Positions 8,819-17,856 of a stretch of DNA of 64,000 nt are shown here, in pieces (within the stretch, counting starts at the first letter, position 1; every line of letters starts with the position of its first letter). The stretch is from Heyndrickxia acidicola (GTDB lineage: Bacteria; Bacillota; Bacilli; Bacillales; Bacillaceae_C). The notes beneath the pieces were generated by a model, which was not told the DNA's origin, did no database searches, and saw nothing but the letters and a program-made list of their open reading frames with translations. The DNA lies in NCBI RefSeq assembly GCF_001636425.1, contig NZ_KV440953.1:3220001-3284000 (forward strand), written 5' to 3'. Both the position numbers and the translations under genes were made by a program.

Positions 8819-8850
8819 CAGCCGCTGCCATTGGTCAGCGGCTGTTTTAC
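8819..8850 (+). terminator. Terminator after phnD
   Basis: CAGCCGCTG, loop CCATTGGT, CAGCGGCTG and TTTTA form a perfect 9-bp stem with a short T-run directly behind phnD. Confidence 0.85.
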
Positions 8851-8860
8851 TTTACTGTCC

Positions 8861-8881
8861 TAAAGGGGTCAGACCCCTTTA
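8861..8881. repeat. Short palindromic repeat, copy 1
   Basis: AAAGGGGTCAGACCCCTTT is a perfect palindrome. The same sequence recurs at 34881-34899, with similar following bases (gctttaac), so it is a small dispersed element rather than a terminator specific to this site. Confidence 0.6.
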
Positions 8882-8944
8882 GTGCTTTAACTCAGTAAAT
8901 CAACTTCCATCTAAATAATACTCCTGCCCTGTTCCTCCTTAACA

Positions 8945-8976
8945 GAAAAACGACGGGAATGGTTTCCGTCGTTTTC
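8945..8976. terminator. Bidirectional terminator between phnD and phnE2
   Basis: AAAACGACGG and CCGTCGTTTT flank a short loop. A-run and T-run on either side allow it to work in both directions between convergent genes. Confidence 0.75.
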
Positions 8977-9075
8977 AGCCTTTTTATCTTTTTCTTCCTG
9001 CCATGCTTCTTAAACAGTTCTTATGAGTATTCATGAAGAAACGATAGTATTATATTAATTGAGCGTAATGAAGCA

Positions 9076-9885
9076 TTAAATCAACCTCTTGCGAATAGTG
9101 CTTGATATTAAGTCAATAGCCGTAACCATAACAATAATCCCCCATAAAATAATGCCCACTCTCGGCCAGCTGTGGCCTTGCAACGCAAAGATTAACGGGG
9201 CACCAATCCCTCCTGCACCAACGATCCCCAAAATGGTAGCCGAACGCACACTAATTTCAAAACGGTACAATGTATAGGACATAAAGGCAGGCAATATCTC
9301 GGGAATAATGGCAAACCTAAGGATCTGGATTCGATTTGCACCCGAAGCTATGAGCGCTTCCCTTGCATTAAACTCAGTGTTTTCTATTGATTCACCGAAC
9401 AATTTCCCCAGCATACCGACAGAGTGGAAACCTAATGCTAAGATACCGGCAAACGGTCCAAGTCCAACTGCTTTAATAAATAAAAGTGCCATAATAAGCT
9501 CGGGAAATACCCGGATACAGCTTAGAACAGCTTTACCAAATCCTGAAACCCAGTAATTTTTGCTTATATTCCGGGCAGCCCAGAATGCAAACGGAACGCA
9601 TATGATAGCAGAGATAAAGGTTCCAAGAATGGCTATTGCTAAAGTCTGAAGCAAAGCATGCAGCAAGTCTTCACCGCCCGGTTCAGAGATATAGCTCCAG
9701 TCTGGATGAAAAATGCCATGGACGATAAACTTAATTGCCGTTATTGCTGAAGACTTAAGGGATATATGCGGGGCACCCCAAAAAGCCCATACATAGATTA
9801 GAACAACAATGGCGAATACAACCCAGTTTCTAATTCTTTTTTTAATAGGTTTTTTAATTGGCTTGCCTACTGATACTTCATTCAT
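9076..9885 (-). CDS. phnE: Phosphonate-type ABC transporter permease 2
   Basis: The 269-residue PhnE-type permease has about six membrane segments and an N-terminal basic tail (GKPIKKPIKKRIRNW). The EAA loop that docks to the ATPase is EALIASGANRIQILRFAIIP (about residues 170-190). The C-terminal GIVGAGGIGAPLIFAL segment is typical of PhnE. Its start overlaps the end of the preceding phnE by 4 bp, so the two are translationally coupled. It is the last gene of phnC-phnE-phnE. Confidence 0.9.
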   Translation of the reverse strand: MNEVSVGKPIKKPIKKRIRNWVVFAIVVLIYVWAFWGAPHISLKSSAITAIKFIVHGIFHPDWSYISEPGGEDLLHALLQTLAIAILGTFISAIICVPFAFWAARNISKNYWVSGFGKAVLSCIRVFPELIMALLFIKAVGLGPFAGILALGFHSVGMLGKLFGESIENTEFNAREALIASGANRIQILRFAIIPEILPAFMSYTLYRFEISVRSATILGIVGAGGIGAPLIFALQGHSWPRVGIILWGIIVMVTAIDLISSTIRKRLI

Positions 9886-10664
9886 AGCAATTTCTCCCGT
9901 ATTTTATTACTGACTGCATCAATAATGAGTACTACGATAAGTGTATAAATGATAATGGTAAGCACCTGATTATATTGAAAAAAGCTTAAGGCATTACTTA
10001 GCACAAGACCTATACCGCCAGCGCCAACATAACCTAGAATAGCAGCTGCACGAATATTAATTTCAAAGCTGTATAAGAAATAAGACATATAATGAGCCAT
10101 TACTTGCGGTATCACGCCAAAGAAAATCCATTGGACCTTGTTGGCTCCAACAGCGGTCATTGCTTCCAAGGGCCCCGGGTCAATGGCTTCTATTGATTCA
10201 AACGTAAGCTTTGCAATAATCCCGAAGGAAAAAACCGTAATAGCGGCAATACCTGGAATTTCTCCTATGCCAAAAATAGGTACAAATAGCGCTGCGAGCA
10301 GCAGCTCGGGGATTGTCCGTATTAAGTTCATTATGAACCTGGAAATTTGATAGATTACTGGAATTCGAATAACATTACTGGAAGATAAAAGTGCTACTGG
10401 AATAGCAATGATGCCTCCAAACGTAGTACCAAGTACCGCCATTCGGATGGTTTCCAGCATCGGCTGCGTTACATAACCAAAATATGACCAGTCAGGAGGA
10501 AACATTTCTCCTAGCAGAGTTCCCATATTCGGAAGACCGTTCCAAAGATCAGTGAATGAAACCTGTGTTACTAGTGCACTACCTACTAATAGCAAAAGGA
10601 TACAAATAACCGTCAGCAGTGTTTTGATTCTCTTCAACCTTTTTTTATTTGCCGCATCCATCAT
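9882..10664 (-). CDS. phnE: Phosphonate-type ABC transporter permease 1
   Basis: A 260-residue permease paralogous to the next gene. [20 protein letters not shown] is the EAA loop and [16 protein letters not shown] the conserved end region. Both neighbours overlap it by 4 bp. Two different PhnE subunits in tandem suggest a heterodimeric channel, as in other Firmicutes phosphonate-type importers. Confidence 0.9.
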   Translation of the reverse strand: MMDAANKKRLKRIKTLLTVICILLLLVGSALVTQVSFTDLWNGLPNMGTLLGEMFPPDWSYFGYVTQPMLETIRMAVLGTTFGGIIAIPVALLSSSNVIRIPVIYQISRFIMNLIRTIPELLLAALFVPIFGIGEIPGIAAITVFSFGIIAKLTFESIEAIDPGPLEAMTAVGANKVQWIFFGVIPQVMAHYMSYFLYSFEINIRAAAILGYVGAGGIGLVLSNALSFFQYNQVLTIIIYTLIVVLIIDAVSNKIREKLL

Positions 10665-11431
10665 TCCGTCTCCCCTAAGAGTTCATCTTTCTTAATTTCA
10701 CGGCCATAAATTTGTGAAAACACTTCATCCGTCGCCTCTTCAACAGGTCCATCGAAAACAACTTCCCCGGCACGGATTCCAATGATTCTTGTCGCATACT
10801 GCCTCGCTAGATCTACAAAATGCAGATTGACAACCGTCGTGATCCCCAGCTCCAAATTAATTCTCTTCAAGTCATCCATTACCTGTTTAGTGGTAAAAGG
10901 ATCCAAAGATGCTACTGGTTCGTCTGCAAGAATGATTTTTGCTTCCTGTGCCAGTGCACGGGCAATAGAGACACGCTGCTGCTGCCCCCCTGAAAGCTCG
11001 TCTGCTCTCGAATACGCTTTATCCGCAATATTCACACGATTCAACGCATTTATTGCCAATTCCTGATCTTCTTTCGGAAAAAGCCCAAGAAGTGTGCGAA
11101 TGGTAGAATGATAGGCTACACGTCCAGATAGGACATTTCGCAAAACGGTTGATCGCTTTACCAAATTAAAATTTTGAAATATCATTCCAATATCACGCCG
11201 TATAAAACGGAGATCCTTTCCCTTGGCAGCAGTTATGGACTTTCCATCAATGCGGATTTCCCCATCCGTAATTTCGTGAAGCCTGTTTATAGAGCGCAAA
11301 AAAGTAGATTTACCTGCACCAGAAAGCCCGACAATGACTACAAAATCCCCTTTGTTGATAGTGATACTTACATTTTTCAATCCTTGAGTACCGTTAGGAT
11401 AGACCTTGGAAACATTCTTGAATTCGATCAT
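10661..11431 (-). CDS. phnC: Phosphonate-type ABC transporter ATP-binding protein
   Basis: The 256-residue ATPase energises import. The Walker A motif is [10 protein letters not shown] (about 34-43), the signature [15 protein letters not shown], and Walker [37 protein letters not shown] end segment is typical of PhnC. It is the first gene of the minus-strand operon phnC-phnE-phnE; the binding protein gene is missing from this operon and lies convergent to it. Confidence 0.93.
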   Translation of the reverse strand: MIEFKNVSKVYPNGTQGLKNVSITINKGDFVVIVGLSGAGKSTFLRSINRLHEITDGEIRIDGKSITAAKGKDLRFIRRDIGMIFQNFNLVKRSTVLRNVLSGRVAYHSTIRTLLGLFPKEDQELAINALNRVNIADKAYSRADELSGGQQQRVSIARALAQEAKIILADEPVASLDPFTTKQVMDDLKRINLELGITTVVNLHFVDLARQYATRIIGIRAGEVVFDGPVEEATDEVFSQIYGREIKKDELLGETE

Positions 11432-11618
11432 CTCTATTCCCCTTTAGATAAATCTTTTCTAAAAATGCGACAATTCCTACTTTCAATTTACCAATCTAAT
11501 GGGAGAAACTCAAGAAAGTTTTAAATTTTACTAAATTATCCGCCAAAAAATATTACACTTTTCTGTCTTGGAGAAAATTTAAAGTGTAAGAAGGATAAAC
11601 ATCTAACTTTTCAATATG

Positions 11619-11705
11619 TTATTTATTTTTCAGCTTATATAAATACCAGGCCATTAAAGAATATACAGAGATCAAAGTAGTGAAGAACAGAATGGTTGAA
11701 TGCAT
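11619..11705 (-). CDS. Predicted small single-pass membrane protein
   Basis: A 28-residue ORF: MHSTILFFTTLISVYSLMAW and then YLYKLKNK. One hydrophobic helix with a basic tail follows a good AGGAG site 6 bp before the ATG. The length and pattern resemble unnamed small membrane proteins of bacilli. It sits between the phnC leader and the CBO0543-type gene. No homologue is recognised. Confidence 0.45.
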   Translation of the reverse strand: MHSTILFFTTLISVYSLMAWYLYKLKNK

Positions 11706-11735
11706 CGTTTTCTCCTGTCATGCGAAAGCTTTTCC

Positions 11736-12266
11736 CTATTTCAACTGAGATAGTGCCGGGTGAAATAAAAACAGCAGGATTGTAATAATTGGGATACACA
11801 TAAGAATAGCGGTTAGAGGATGTTTGTAATGTATTCTCAGCAAGGTAAACATAATGATATTAAAAAAGGATGACCACATAGGCCCCCAGCCGTTTTGGTA
11901 GATGAACAGCCCTCTTTTCCAAAATATATACTCTAAGAAAGAGAAGTATACTATCCAAATGGATGTATAAATAATCAGCTTTCCCCCTGAGGGCTGATAT
12001 CTCAAATAAATCATAATAATAACGGGGATAATAAAGAAAGAAAAAGTGATATCAATAAGCGTATGGTTTAGCCAATTAAAGGTTTTTGCCTGAAAAGCCC
12101 ACAAAGTATGACGAAAAAAAAGAAAATTATAAAGAAAGTTAAAAACGATATAAAATTGGATGGTTGGGTAATACTCTCTCCAGCGTTTCCAATCAACAAA
12201 CCATGTAGCAAAAAGGATATAAACCGCTACAACAATAACAAGGTACATGGCAAGACCCCCAAGCAA
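11736..12266 (-). CDS. CBO0543-family integral membrane protein
   Basis: The 176-residue protein has about five to six membrane helices and little soluble sequence. The pattern FATWFVDWKRWREYYPT near the N-terminus and LEYIFWKRGLFIYQNGWGPMWS in the second half matches the CBO0543 family common in spore formers. Family function is unknown. Ala-, Trp- and Tyr-rich loops suggest an interface role, but nothing more can be said. Confidence 0.75.
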   Translation of the reverse strand: MLGGLAMYLVIVVAVYILFATWFVDWKRWREYYPTIQFYIVFNFLYNFLFFRHTLWAFQAKTFNWLNHTLIDITFSFFIIPVIIMIYLRYQPSGGKLIIYTSIWIVYFSFLEYIFWKRGLFIYQNGWGPMWSSFFNIIMFTLLRIHYKHPLTAILMCIPIITILLFLFHPALSQLK

Positions 12267-12290
12267 TCATGCTGAACATAAAAAGCCAAT

Positions 12291-12320
12291 GTTAAAAAGA
12301 AAAGGCAAGCACTTGCCTGC
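12291..12320 (-). terminator. Terminator after the 44-residue gene
   Basis: On the minus strand GGCAAG, TG, CTTGCC is followed by TTTTCTTTTT, placed 11 bp after the stop of the small gene at 12331. Confidence 0.75.
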
Positions 12321-12330
12321 CTTTTATCTG

Positions 12331-12465
12331 TTAATCCTTTAAGCGTTTACCCGCTTTTTCTTGCTGGCCGGTAGTAAATTCTACAAGCTCTGAACTTATT
12401 TCGTTTCCTTTTTTTACATTATTATTCCTTGCAGCATTTTGGTTTCCACGTTTGGTTCTGCCCAT
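12331..12465 (-). CDS. Small basic protein, possibly spore-associated
   Basis: A 44-residue ORF starting MGRTKRGNQNAARNNNVKKG and ending EKAGKRLKD, with AAAGGAG upstream and a terminator downstream. It is rich in Asn, Lys and Arg, like the minor small acid-soluble spore proteins, but I do not recognise a named family. Its own ribosome binding site and terminator support a real monocistronic gene. Confidence 0.6.
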   Translation of the reverse strand: MGRTKRGNQNAARNNNVKKGNEISSELVEFTTGQQEKAGKRLKD

Positions 12466-12589
12466 TTTTCAAGCTCCTTTCTCTATTCCTGGTCCTCCAT
12501 TATTTTTTATAAAACAGGTAGAATTTATGCATGATAATTATCCATGAGGAAGTCTGGAAAAAACCAACATTCTCCACAACAAAACAAAC

Positions 12590-12632
12590 AGGCTGAATCC
12601 CGGCACCATAATGTACTTGGCACGTTCAGCCT
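12590..12632. terminator. Imperfect hairpin
   Basis: GGCTGAA pairs with TTCAGCC and GGCACC with the inner TGGCAC, leaving a short loop. A T-run follows on the plus strand. It may be a repeat remnant or a terminator; no plus-strand gene ends here. Confidence 0.35.
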
Positions 12633-12651
12633 CTCTCATTTTTTAACCTTT

Positions 12652-12813
12652 TCGGTTTGCGTATAGATTGTAGTTCTTCGAAAAAGCGTTAAACCCGTAA
12701 TAAGTAAGTCATCGTGAAATCTTTTCGTTATAAGTCATTTTGCTGCAGGCTTGAACATTGTTTATCCTAGATTTATTTTATTCAAATAGCAATAAAGTTT
12801 ACCAAAAGAGACC
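12652..12813 (+). repeat. Family A MITE-like repeat, copy 3
   Basis: Left end GGTTTGCGTATAGATTG, internal AAATCTTTTCG, right end AATAAAGTTTACCAAAAGAG. The right end touches the asnO stop codon at 12813-12815, so the gene reads straight into the repeat. Confidence 0.7.
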
Positions 12814-14660
12814 TACTCTTTAATATTAATTTGATAATGATCAAACCATACATGAATCTGAGCTAAATAAGCCAGCAGCTGCGGCCCGGTCATTAATTGA
12901 CCAAACCATGGCACCTGGAAGGCTTTCCCCTCTGAATCAACAATTTCTTTTAACTGATCATGCTTCAAAAATTCATATAAAACCGAGCTTTTATCAGTAA
13001 GGATATCTGAAAGCCAGTTCTTCACTGCAGTCGTATATGCAGGATGGTGTGTCTTAGGATAAGGGCTTTTCTTTCTATATAGGACATCATGAGGAAGAAT
13101 CCCTTCGAGTGACTTTCTTAAAATACCCTTTTCTCTTCCACCGTACATCTTCATTTCCCACGGAATATTCCATACATATTCTACCAGTCTGTGGTCAGCA
13201 AAAGGTACCCTTACTTCAAGGCTCGCCCCCATACTCATTCGATCTTTTCTGTCCAGAAGAGTTGTCATAAACCAATGCAGGTTCAAATAAAATAACTGAC
13301 GGCGCTTTGCTTCTAATTCAGATTCTCCGTCTAATACAGGGGTTTCTTTTATCGTTTCTTCATATCGGGACATAACATAATCTTTTATGTTCAGCCTCCG
13401 GCTCCAATGATCCTGTAAAAAGCCAGCCCTTTCATTTGTCGATCTCATCCACGGGAAACCCTCCCGTTCAAGGTCATCTTTTCTATGGAACCATGGGTAT
13501 CCTCCAAAAATTTCATCCGCACATTCTCCTGACAAGCTTACTACAAAATCCTTCTTAATCTGCCTGCAAAACCAGAGCAGGGAAGAATCTACATCTGCCA
13601 TGCCGGGAAGGTCTTTCACATAAACGGCTTCCCTTAAATGCTGCGCGAGCAGCTCCTGGCTGATAACGCATGAATGATGAACTGTCCCAAATTGTTCAGA
13701 CATTAAACGGATATAAGCGCCATCCGCATTCGGCTGAAAATCGTTTGCTTTAAAGTATTTATCATTTTCATCATAGTCAATAGAGAAAGTATGGAGAGGA
13801 TCTTTCCCTTGTTCTTTGAAATGATTCGCGGCAATAGCAGTAATTGCACTTGAATCGACCCCTCCTGATAAAAATGTGCAAACTGGAACATCAGAAACCA
13901 GCTGCCGGGTAACCGCATCTAGAAATAATGTACGGATTTTTTCGGTTGTTTCATCAGCAGAGTCCTCATGCTTCTCGCTTTTCACATCCCAATAGCGCCA
14001 GATTTTTAAACCCTCTTTGGAAAGCTTTAAAGCATGCGCCGGCCTCAGCTCCCTAATTCCTGAAAAAACACCATGTCCCGGTGACCGAGAAGGACCAAGT
14101 CCAAAGACTTCTGACAGCCCCTCCCTCCCAATTTCTGCTTTTACCGTTGGATGGGCAAGTATGGCTTTAATTTCTGATCCGAATAAAAATCCGCCTTCAT
14201 GCTCTTTAAAGAAAAGAGGCTTAACGCCCATTCGATCTCTTCCCATAAACAGCTGGGAATTCTTCTGATCCCATATAGCAAATGCAAAAATGCCATTGAA
14301 ATAGTCTACACACTTCTCTTCCCATTCTATATATGCAGTAAGCAGGACTTCCGTATCGGAATGCCCATTAAAGGTATATCCATTGCTTAAAAGTTCCTTC
14401 CTGATATCCTCTGTATTATAAAGCTCTCCATTGTAACAAATCGTATAAGTATAGTCCCCTTTCTTTCTTGTCATTGGCTGAATACCCCCTAAAGGGTCAA
14501 CTACAACCAGCCGCTTATGTCCAAAGGCTGCATGGCGGTCGTACCAGCAATTTGTATCGTCCGGCCCGCGCTTTGCAAGGGTCTCTGCCATACTTTCCAC
14601 TATATGCCGCTCTTTACTTAGATCCTTTTGAAAATGAACCCAACCTGTAATCCCACACAT
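12813..14660 (-). CDS. asnO: Asparagine synthase (glutamine-hydrolysing), AsnO-like
   Basis: The 615-residue enzyme makes asparagine from aspartate, ATP and glutamine. Cys2 is the class II glutamine amidotransferase nucleophile, with RGPDD and YNGELYN in the same domain (about 1-200). The synthetase domain has the PP-motif SGGVDS at 265-270 and SGECADEIFGGYPW further on. Length matches B. subtilis AsnO (614), which is linked to sporulation, better than AsnB or AsnH. It stands alone. The stop codon abuts a family A repeat. Confidence 0.92.
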   Translation of the reverse strand: MCGITGWVHFQKDLSKERHIVESMAETLAKRGPDDTNCWYDRHAAFGHKRLVVVDPLGGIQPMTRKKGDYTYTICYNGELYNTEDIRKELLSNGYTFNGHSDTEVLLTAYIEWEEKCVDYFNGIFAFAIWDQKNSQLFMGRDRMGVKPLFFKEHEGGFLFGSEIKAILAHPTVKAEIGREGLSEVFGLGPSRSPGHGVFSGIRELRPAHALKLSKEGLKIWRYWDVKSEKHEDSADETTEKIRTLFLDAVTRQLVSDVPVCTFLSGGVDSSAITAIAANHFKEQGKDPLHTFSIDYDENDKYFKANDFQPNADGAYIRLMSEQFGTVHHSCVISQELLAQHLREAVYVKDLPGMADVDSSLLWFCRQIKKDFVVSLSGECADEIFGGYPWFHRKDDLEREGFPWMRSTNERAGFLQDHWSRRLNIKDYVMSRYEETIKETPVLDGESELEAKRRQLFYLNLHWFMTTLLDRKDRMSMGASLEVRVPFADHRLVEYVWNIPWEMKMYGGREKGILRKSLEGILPHDVLYRKKSPYPKTHHPAYTTAVKNWLSDILTDKSSVLYEFLKHDQLKEIVDSEGKAFQVPWFGQLMTGPQLLAYLAQIHVWFDHYQINIKE

Positions 14661-14810
14661 ATTATCAGACCTTTCATGGGCATTATGAAAAACTGATGTT
14701 ATTATATGTGCCTAGTTCCAATTAATTGAATTGTCCCATCGATTATATTTTCGAATAATATTTCGGACATATGTAAAGGCAGATTCTCAGGCACTTACTT
14801 GTAAATTACC
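14661..14810. other. asnO upstream region
   Basis: This should hold the asnO promoter. It includes the AT-rich segment CGATTATATTTTCGAATAAT, but I see no clear sigma-A box pair. No T-box leader is visible. Confidence 0.3.
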
Positions 14811-15380
14811 ACTGCAAGCACTTCTTTTCGCTTCAATCATCCTTTAAATTAAAACAAAGTTAGGATTGTACATAGATATAGGCTGCGTTCTGATCTTCCT
14901 GCTAGGTTGATTTCCGCTGCAGGCACTCGCTTTCTGCGGGGTCTCCCCAAACACGCTGATCCCGCAGGAGTCTCGTGTATCCGCTCCAATCAACCTTTGA
15001 ATTAAATCCATATTAGGAATGTACATAGACATAGGTAGCATTTTGATCATCCTGCAGGTTGCTTTTCACTCCGAATACTAGCTTTATGTGGGTGCAGAGG
15101 TATTAAATCGTTGCATGCTTATAGGGATCTCCCAATAACTTGCTTAATCTGCAGAAATCTTTTGCCTTCCACTCTAATCACCGTTGAAACCAAACGAGCA
15201 TTGGATATTACTAGTTATGCTTAGCGCATTCTTCCTGCCAGTTCTTTTCTGCTCAAATTAATGTTTAAAAGAGACGCCATGCTTATATTTGCACTAAGTG
15301 TTCTTCTCCCCTTTTCCTTTTCTGTCCAAAATTAAAAAAAGTGACTCAAAAGGCCGTTTATAACCGCCTTTTGAGTCACC
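14811..15380. repeat. Family C composite repeat, copy 1
   Basis: Segments shared with 51230-51650 are ACTGCAAGCA.TTCT.TTCGC, TTAGGATTGT.CATAGATATAG, GATTTCCGCTGCAGGCACTC and the following GCTTTCTGCGGGG. Further on, TTTTCACTCCGAATACT, TAGGG.TCTCCCAAT and TTTTCTGCTCAAATTAATG also occur in copies 2 and 3. It ends in the GTGACTCAAAAGGC hairpin (15341-15379) shared with copy 2. GCTGCAGGCACTCGCTTTC-type repeats are common in Bacillus genomes. No gene is seen inside. Confidence 0.65.
15333..15380. terminator. Terminator hairpin after the exporter gene
   Basis: GTGACTCAAAAGGC pairs with GCCTTTTGAGTCAC around TTATAA. A run of seven A on the left gives a T-run on the minus strand, right after the exporter gene stop. 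The same hairpin occurs at 26321-26357. Confidence 0.8.
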
Positions 15381-15388
15381 CTCTTCGT

Positions 15389-15847
15389 TTATAATCCGCC
15401 GCGGATGTTCATTCTTCTGTTCTTTGATTTTTTTATGCTTTGATTTAGCACTTCTGAAATAACAATTCCAAGGGCAATCGCTCCAGCCAGCATAAAAGCT
15501 TTGGCAGCTAACTGAATCGCACCATTGTAATCATTTTGTACAAAATGCCTCATAGCATCATACGCCATACCTCCTGGCACAAGGGGAATCATCCCCGATA
15601 CACTGAAGATTATGATAGGTGCACGATAAAACTTGGCAAAACCCTGGCTAATGATCCCAATGAGAACGGATGCTGCCAGAGTAGCTACTACGTTATCAAA
15701 ATGAAAATGTATGAGCAAAACATACGCCATCCAGCCTACCATTCCGACAAACCCGCATTGCAAAAGCTTTTTTCTCGGAACATTAAAGATGATTCCAAAG
15801 GCTCCTGTGGCAATCAGGCTGGTTAATAACTGGTCCACCATACCCAT
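15389..15847 (-). CDS. Threonine/serine exporter family protein, YjjB-like half
   Basis: The 152-residue protein has four to five membrane helices and matches the C-terminal half of ThrE-type exporters (YjjB/DUF3815). MIPLVPGGMAYDAMR is the conserved PLVPG motif of the fold. Together with the YjjP-like protein it should form the exporter of small hydroxy amino acids or organic acids. It lies on the same strand as that gene but is separated from it by 261 bp containing a family A repeat. The start has GGAGATT upstream. Confidence 0.85.
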   Translation of the reverse strand: MGMVDQLLTSLIATGAFGIIFNVPRKKLLQCGFVGMVGWMAYVLLIHFHFDNVVATLAASVLIGIISQGFAKFYRAPIIIFSVSGMIPLVPGGMAYDAMRHFVQNDYNGAIQLAAKAFMLAGAIALGIVISEVLNQSIKKSKNRRMNIRGGL

Positions 15848-15932
15848 TTGTTAATCTCCTTTTTCTTATACATTAGTTTATTAAAACCCGCCCTTTTATT
15901 AGGTGTTATCCAGAGGCATGTGAATAATAATA

Positions 15933-16093
15933 GGCTGTTTTCGCATAGATTGTTGCCTTACATATAAAGGATTATTCCGTGTGTTGTCTATCTTCGCGGC
16001 ATCTTTTCGTATGCTATTTACAAGCTTTAATACTGAGCATATATTTACAATGATATTTTTCTGCCAAATAGCAACAAGGTTGCGAAAAGAGCT
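15933..16093 (+). repeat. Family A MITE-like repeat, copy 4
   Basis: A clear copy of 161 bp: TAGGCTGTTTTCGCATAGAT at the left, internal GGCATCTTTTCG, AACAAGGTTGCGAAAAGAGC at the right, flanked by TA on both sides. It splits the two exporter genes. Confidence 0.75.
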
Positions 16094-16108
16094 TAATAAA
16101 AAGACTGA

Positions 16109-16849
16109 TTAAATAGCGGAAAAGACAATCGCTATTCCAGACCCAATGGCAAAAGCCGTTAAAAAAGCCTCCGCTCCCTTTGATAAGCCCGCAACAAGGT
16201 GGCCGGCAATCAAATCTCTTATTGCATTCGTAATCAAAACGCCCGGTACTAAAGGCATAACAGAGCCAATAATAATTTTATCCATATCCGAACCAAGTCC
16301 TAACTTAACCTCTGCCAAAGCAACAAGTCCAATCATTAAGGATGCTAGAAACTCAGCGAAAAATTTCAGCTGAATTAAACGATGAAAATAAATAAGACCT
16401 GTAAATCCCATACCTCCACAGATAGCTGCCGGCAAAAAATCATGCCATTTTCCCATGAACATGATTAGGAAACATCCGCTGGAAATAAAGGCTGCTGCGA
16501 TTCGCGCCCATAAAGGATACAGTAAATTGGCTCTTTCTATCCCTTTTAATTCATTGTAAGCATCATCAATGGAAATTTCAGCATTCGTAAGCTTCCTTGA
16601 TATACTATTCACAATCGTAACCTTCTTTAAATCAGTGGTACGGTCGGAAATTCGTACGAGCCTGGTCGTTTCTGCTCCATCTACGGAAAAGATAATGCCT
16701 GTCGGTGTAACAAAACTGTGGGAATAATGGATACCGCAAGCTTGGGCCATCCTTGTCATGGTGTCTTCCACCCTGTAGGTTTCTCCGCCGCTTTGCAGCA
16801 TTATTTTACCCGCTAAAAGGCAGGTCTCCACTGCTCTTTGATTTTCCAT
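16109..16849 (-). CDS. Threonine/serine exporter family protein, YjjP-like half
   Basis: The 246-residue protein has a soluble N-terminal domain (about 1-110) and five membrane helices, as in YjjP (DUF1212), the partner of YjjB. GGETYRVEDTMTRMA and YSHSFVTPTGIIFS are conserved N-terminal motifs; VMPLVPGVLITNAIRD is the membrane motif also present in the partner. It presumably forms one complex with the 15389 product to export threonine, serine or related compounds. Its stop lies 15 bp from a family A repeat. Confidence 0.88.
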   Translation of the reverse strand: MENQRAVETCLLAGKIMLQSGGETYRVEDTMTRMAQACGIHYSHSFVTPTGIIFSVDGAETTRLVRISDRTTDLKKVTIVNSISRKLTNAEISIDDAYNELKGIERANLLYPLWARIAAAFISSGCFLIMFMGKWHDFLPAAICGGMGFTGLIYFHRLIQLKFFAEFLASLMIGLVALAEVKLGLGSDMDKIIIGSVMPLVPGVLITNAIRDLIAGHLVAGLSKGAEAFLTAFAIGSGIAIVFSAI

Positions 16850-17230
16850 TCATCTCTCTCCCATACTTATTGTATTGCATAAATAAATCTCGTTATATTT
16901 ATATAACATTCTTACCACCTAAGCCCTGATGTTTCAAAAGGATACACCTTGTTTTGCTTTTTATGATCAAGCATTCCCGCTCGCTTTGCGATGCCGATGC
17001 CTGTTGGCGAACATTATTTGTTTAGATCTTGCGCTCATAATTTAAATTGATTTTTTTCTAGTTCTTATTTTATCTTATTTCCCCCAAGAAAATAACCTCT
17101 CCTTTGAAGAAGAGGTCCTAAATTATTATTCTGCACTAGTACGATTAGATTTGTTATTCCTGCTGATGATTTCCGCACCTATCATCATTTTATCGAATCA
17201 ATATGGAGCTTTAATAGATTTTCTCTTGCC
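16850..17230. other. Intergenic spacer with a small hairpin
   Basis: No gene is seen. It carries the promoter of the YjjP-like gene. ACCTCT/AGAGGT (17094-17116) forms a hairpin of unclear role. The GCTCGCTTTGCGATGCCGAT stretch looks like worn repeat sequence. Confidence 0.35.
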
Positions 17231-17856
17231 GATGACCAAGGCGCTTCCGCTTTTCTCTGTCTAGTTCCACCGCCTATCGGCTAGCCGATTTCTCCGTCTC
17301 CTCCCTACGATAAGTCAACATCAGCTCGTCCCTCGCTGTGTTTCCTTTATCTCAGTCGTAGATTCTGAAATCCGTACGCCGATGACCAAGGTGCTTCCTC
17401 TTTTCTCTGTCTAGCTCCACCGCCTATCGGCTAGCCGATTTCTCCGTCTCCTCCCTACGATAAGTCAACATCAGCTCGTCCCTCGCTGTGTTTCCTTTAT
17501 CTCAGTCGTAGATTCTGAAATCCGTACGCCGATGACCAAGGTGCTTCCTCTTTTCTCTGTCTAGCTCCACCGCCTATCGGCTAGCCGATTTCTCCGTCTC
17601 CTCCCTACGATAAGTCAACATCAGCTCGTCCCTCGCTGTGTTTCCTTTATCTCAGTCGTAGATTCTGAAATCCGTACGCCGATGACCAAGGTGCTTCCTC
17701 TTTTCTCTGTCTAGCTCCACCGCCTATCGGCTAGCCGATTTCTCCGTCTCCTCCCTACGATAAGTCAACATCAGCTCGTCCCTCGCTGTGTTTCCTTTAT
17801 CTCAGTCGTAGATTCTGAAATCCGTACGCCGATGACCAAGGCGCTTCCGCTTTTCT
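17231..17856. repeat. Tandem array of a 150-bp family R element, 4.2 copies
   Basis: Units start with GATGACCAAGG at 17231, 17381, 17531 and 17681; a fifth, truncated unit begins at 17831 and ends with GCTTTTCT at 17856. The period is exactly 150 bp. Units 2-4 read GTGCTTCCTC where unit 1 and the truncated unit read GCGCTTCCGC, and unit 1 has one more difference (TAGTTCCACC for TAGCTCCACC). A diverged single copy lies at 37505-37689. The array's last bases form the stop codon of the ATP-grasp gene. No spacer pattern, so not a CRISPR. Confidence 0.9.

Noticed and set aside
14844-15050. Minus-strand 68-residue reading
   Set aside because: It lies wholly within a family C repeat and has no ribosome binding site or known family.
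17231-17856. CRISPR array
   Set aside because: The repeated unit is 150 bp with no unique spacers and no cas genes nearby; it is a simple tandem duplication of a dispersed repeat.
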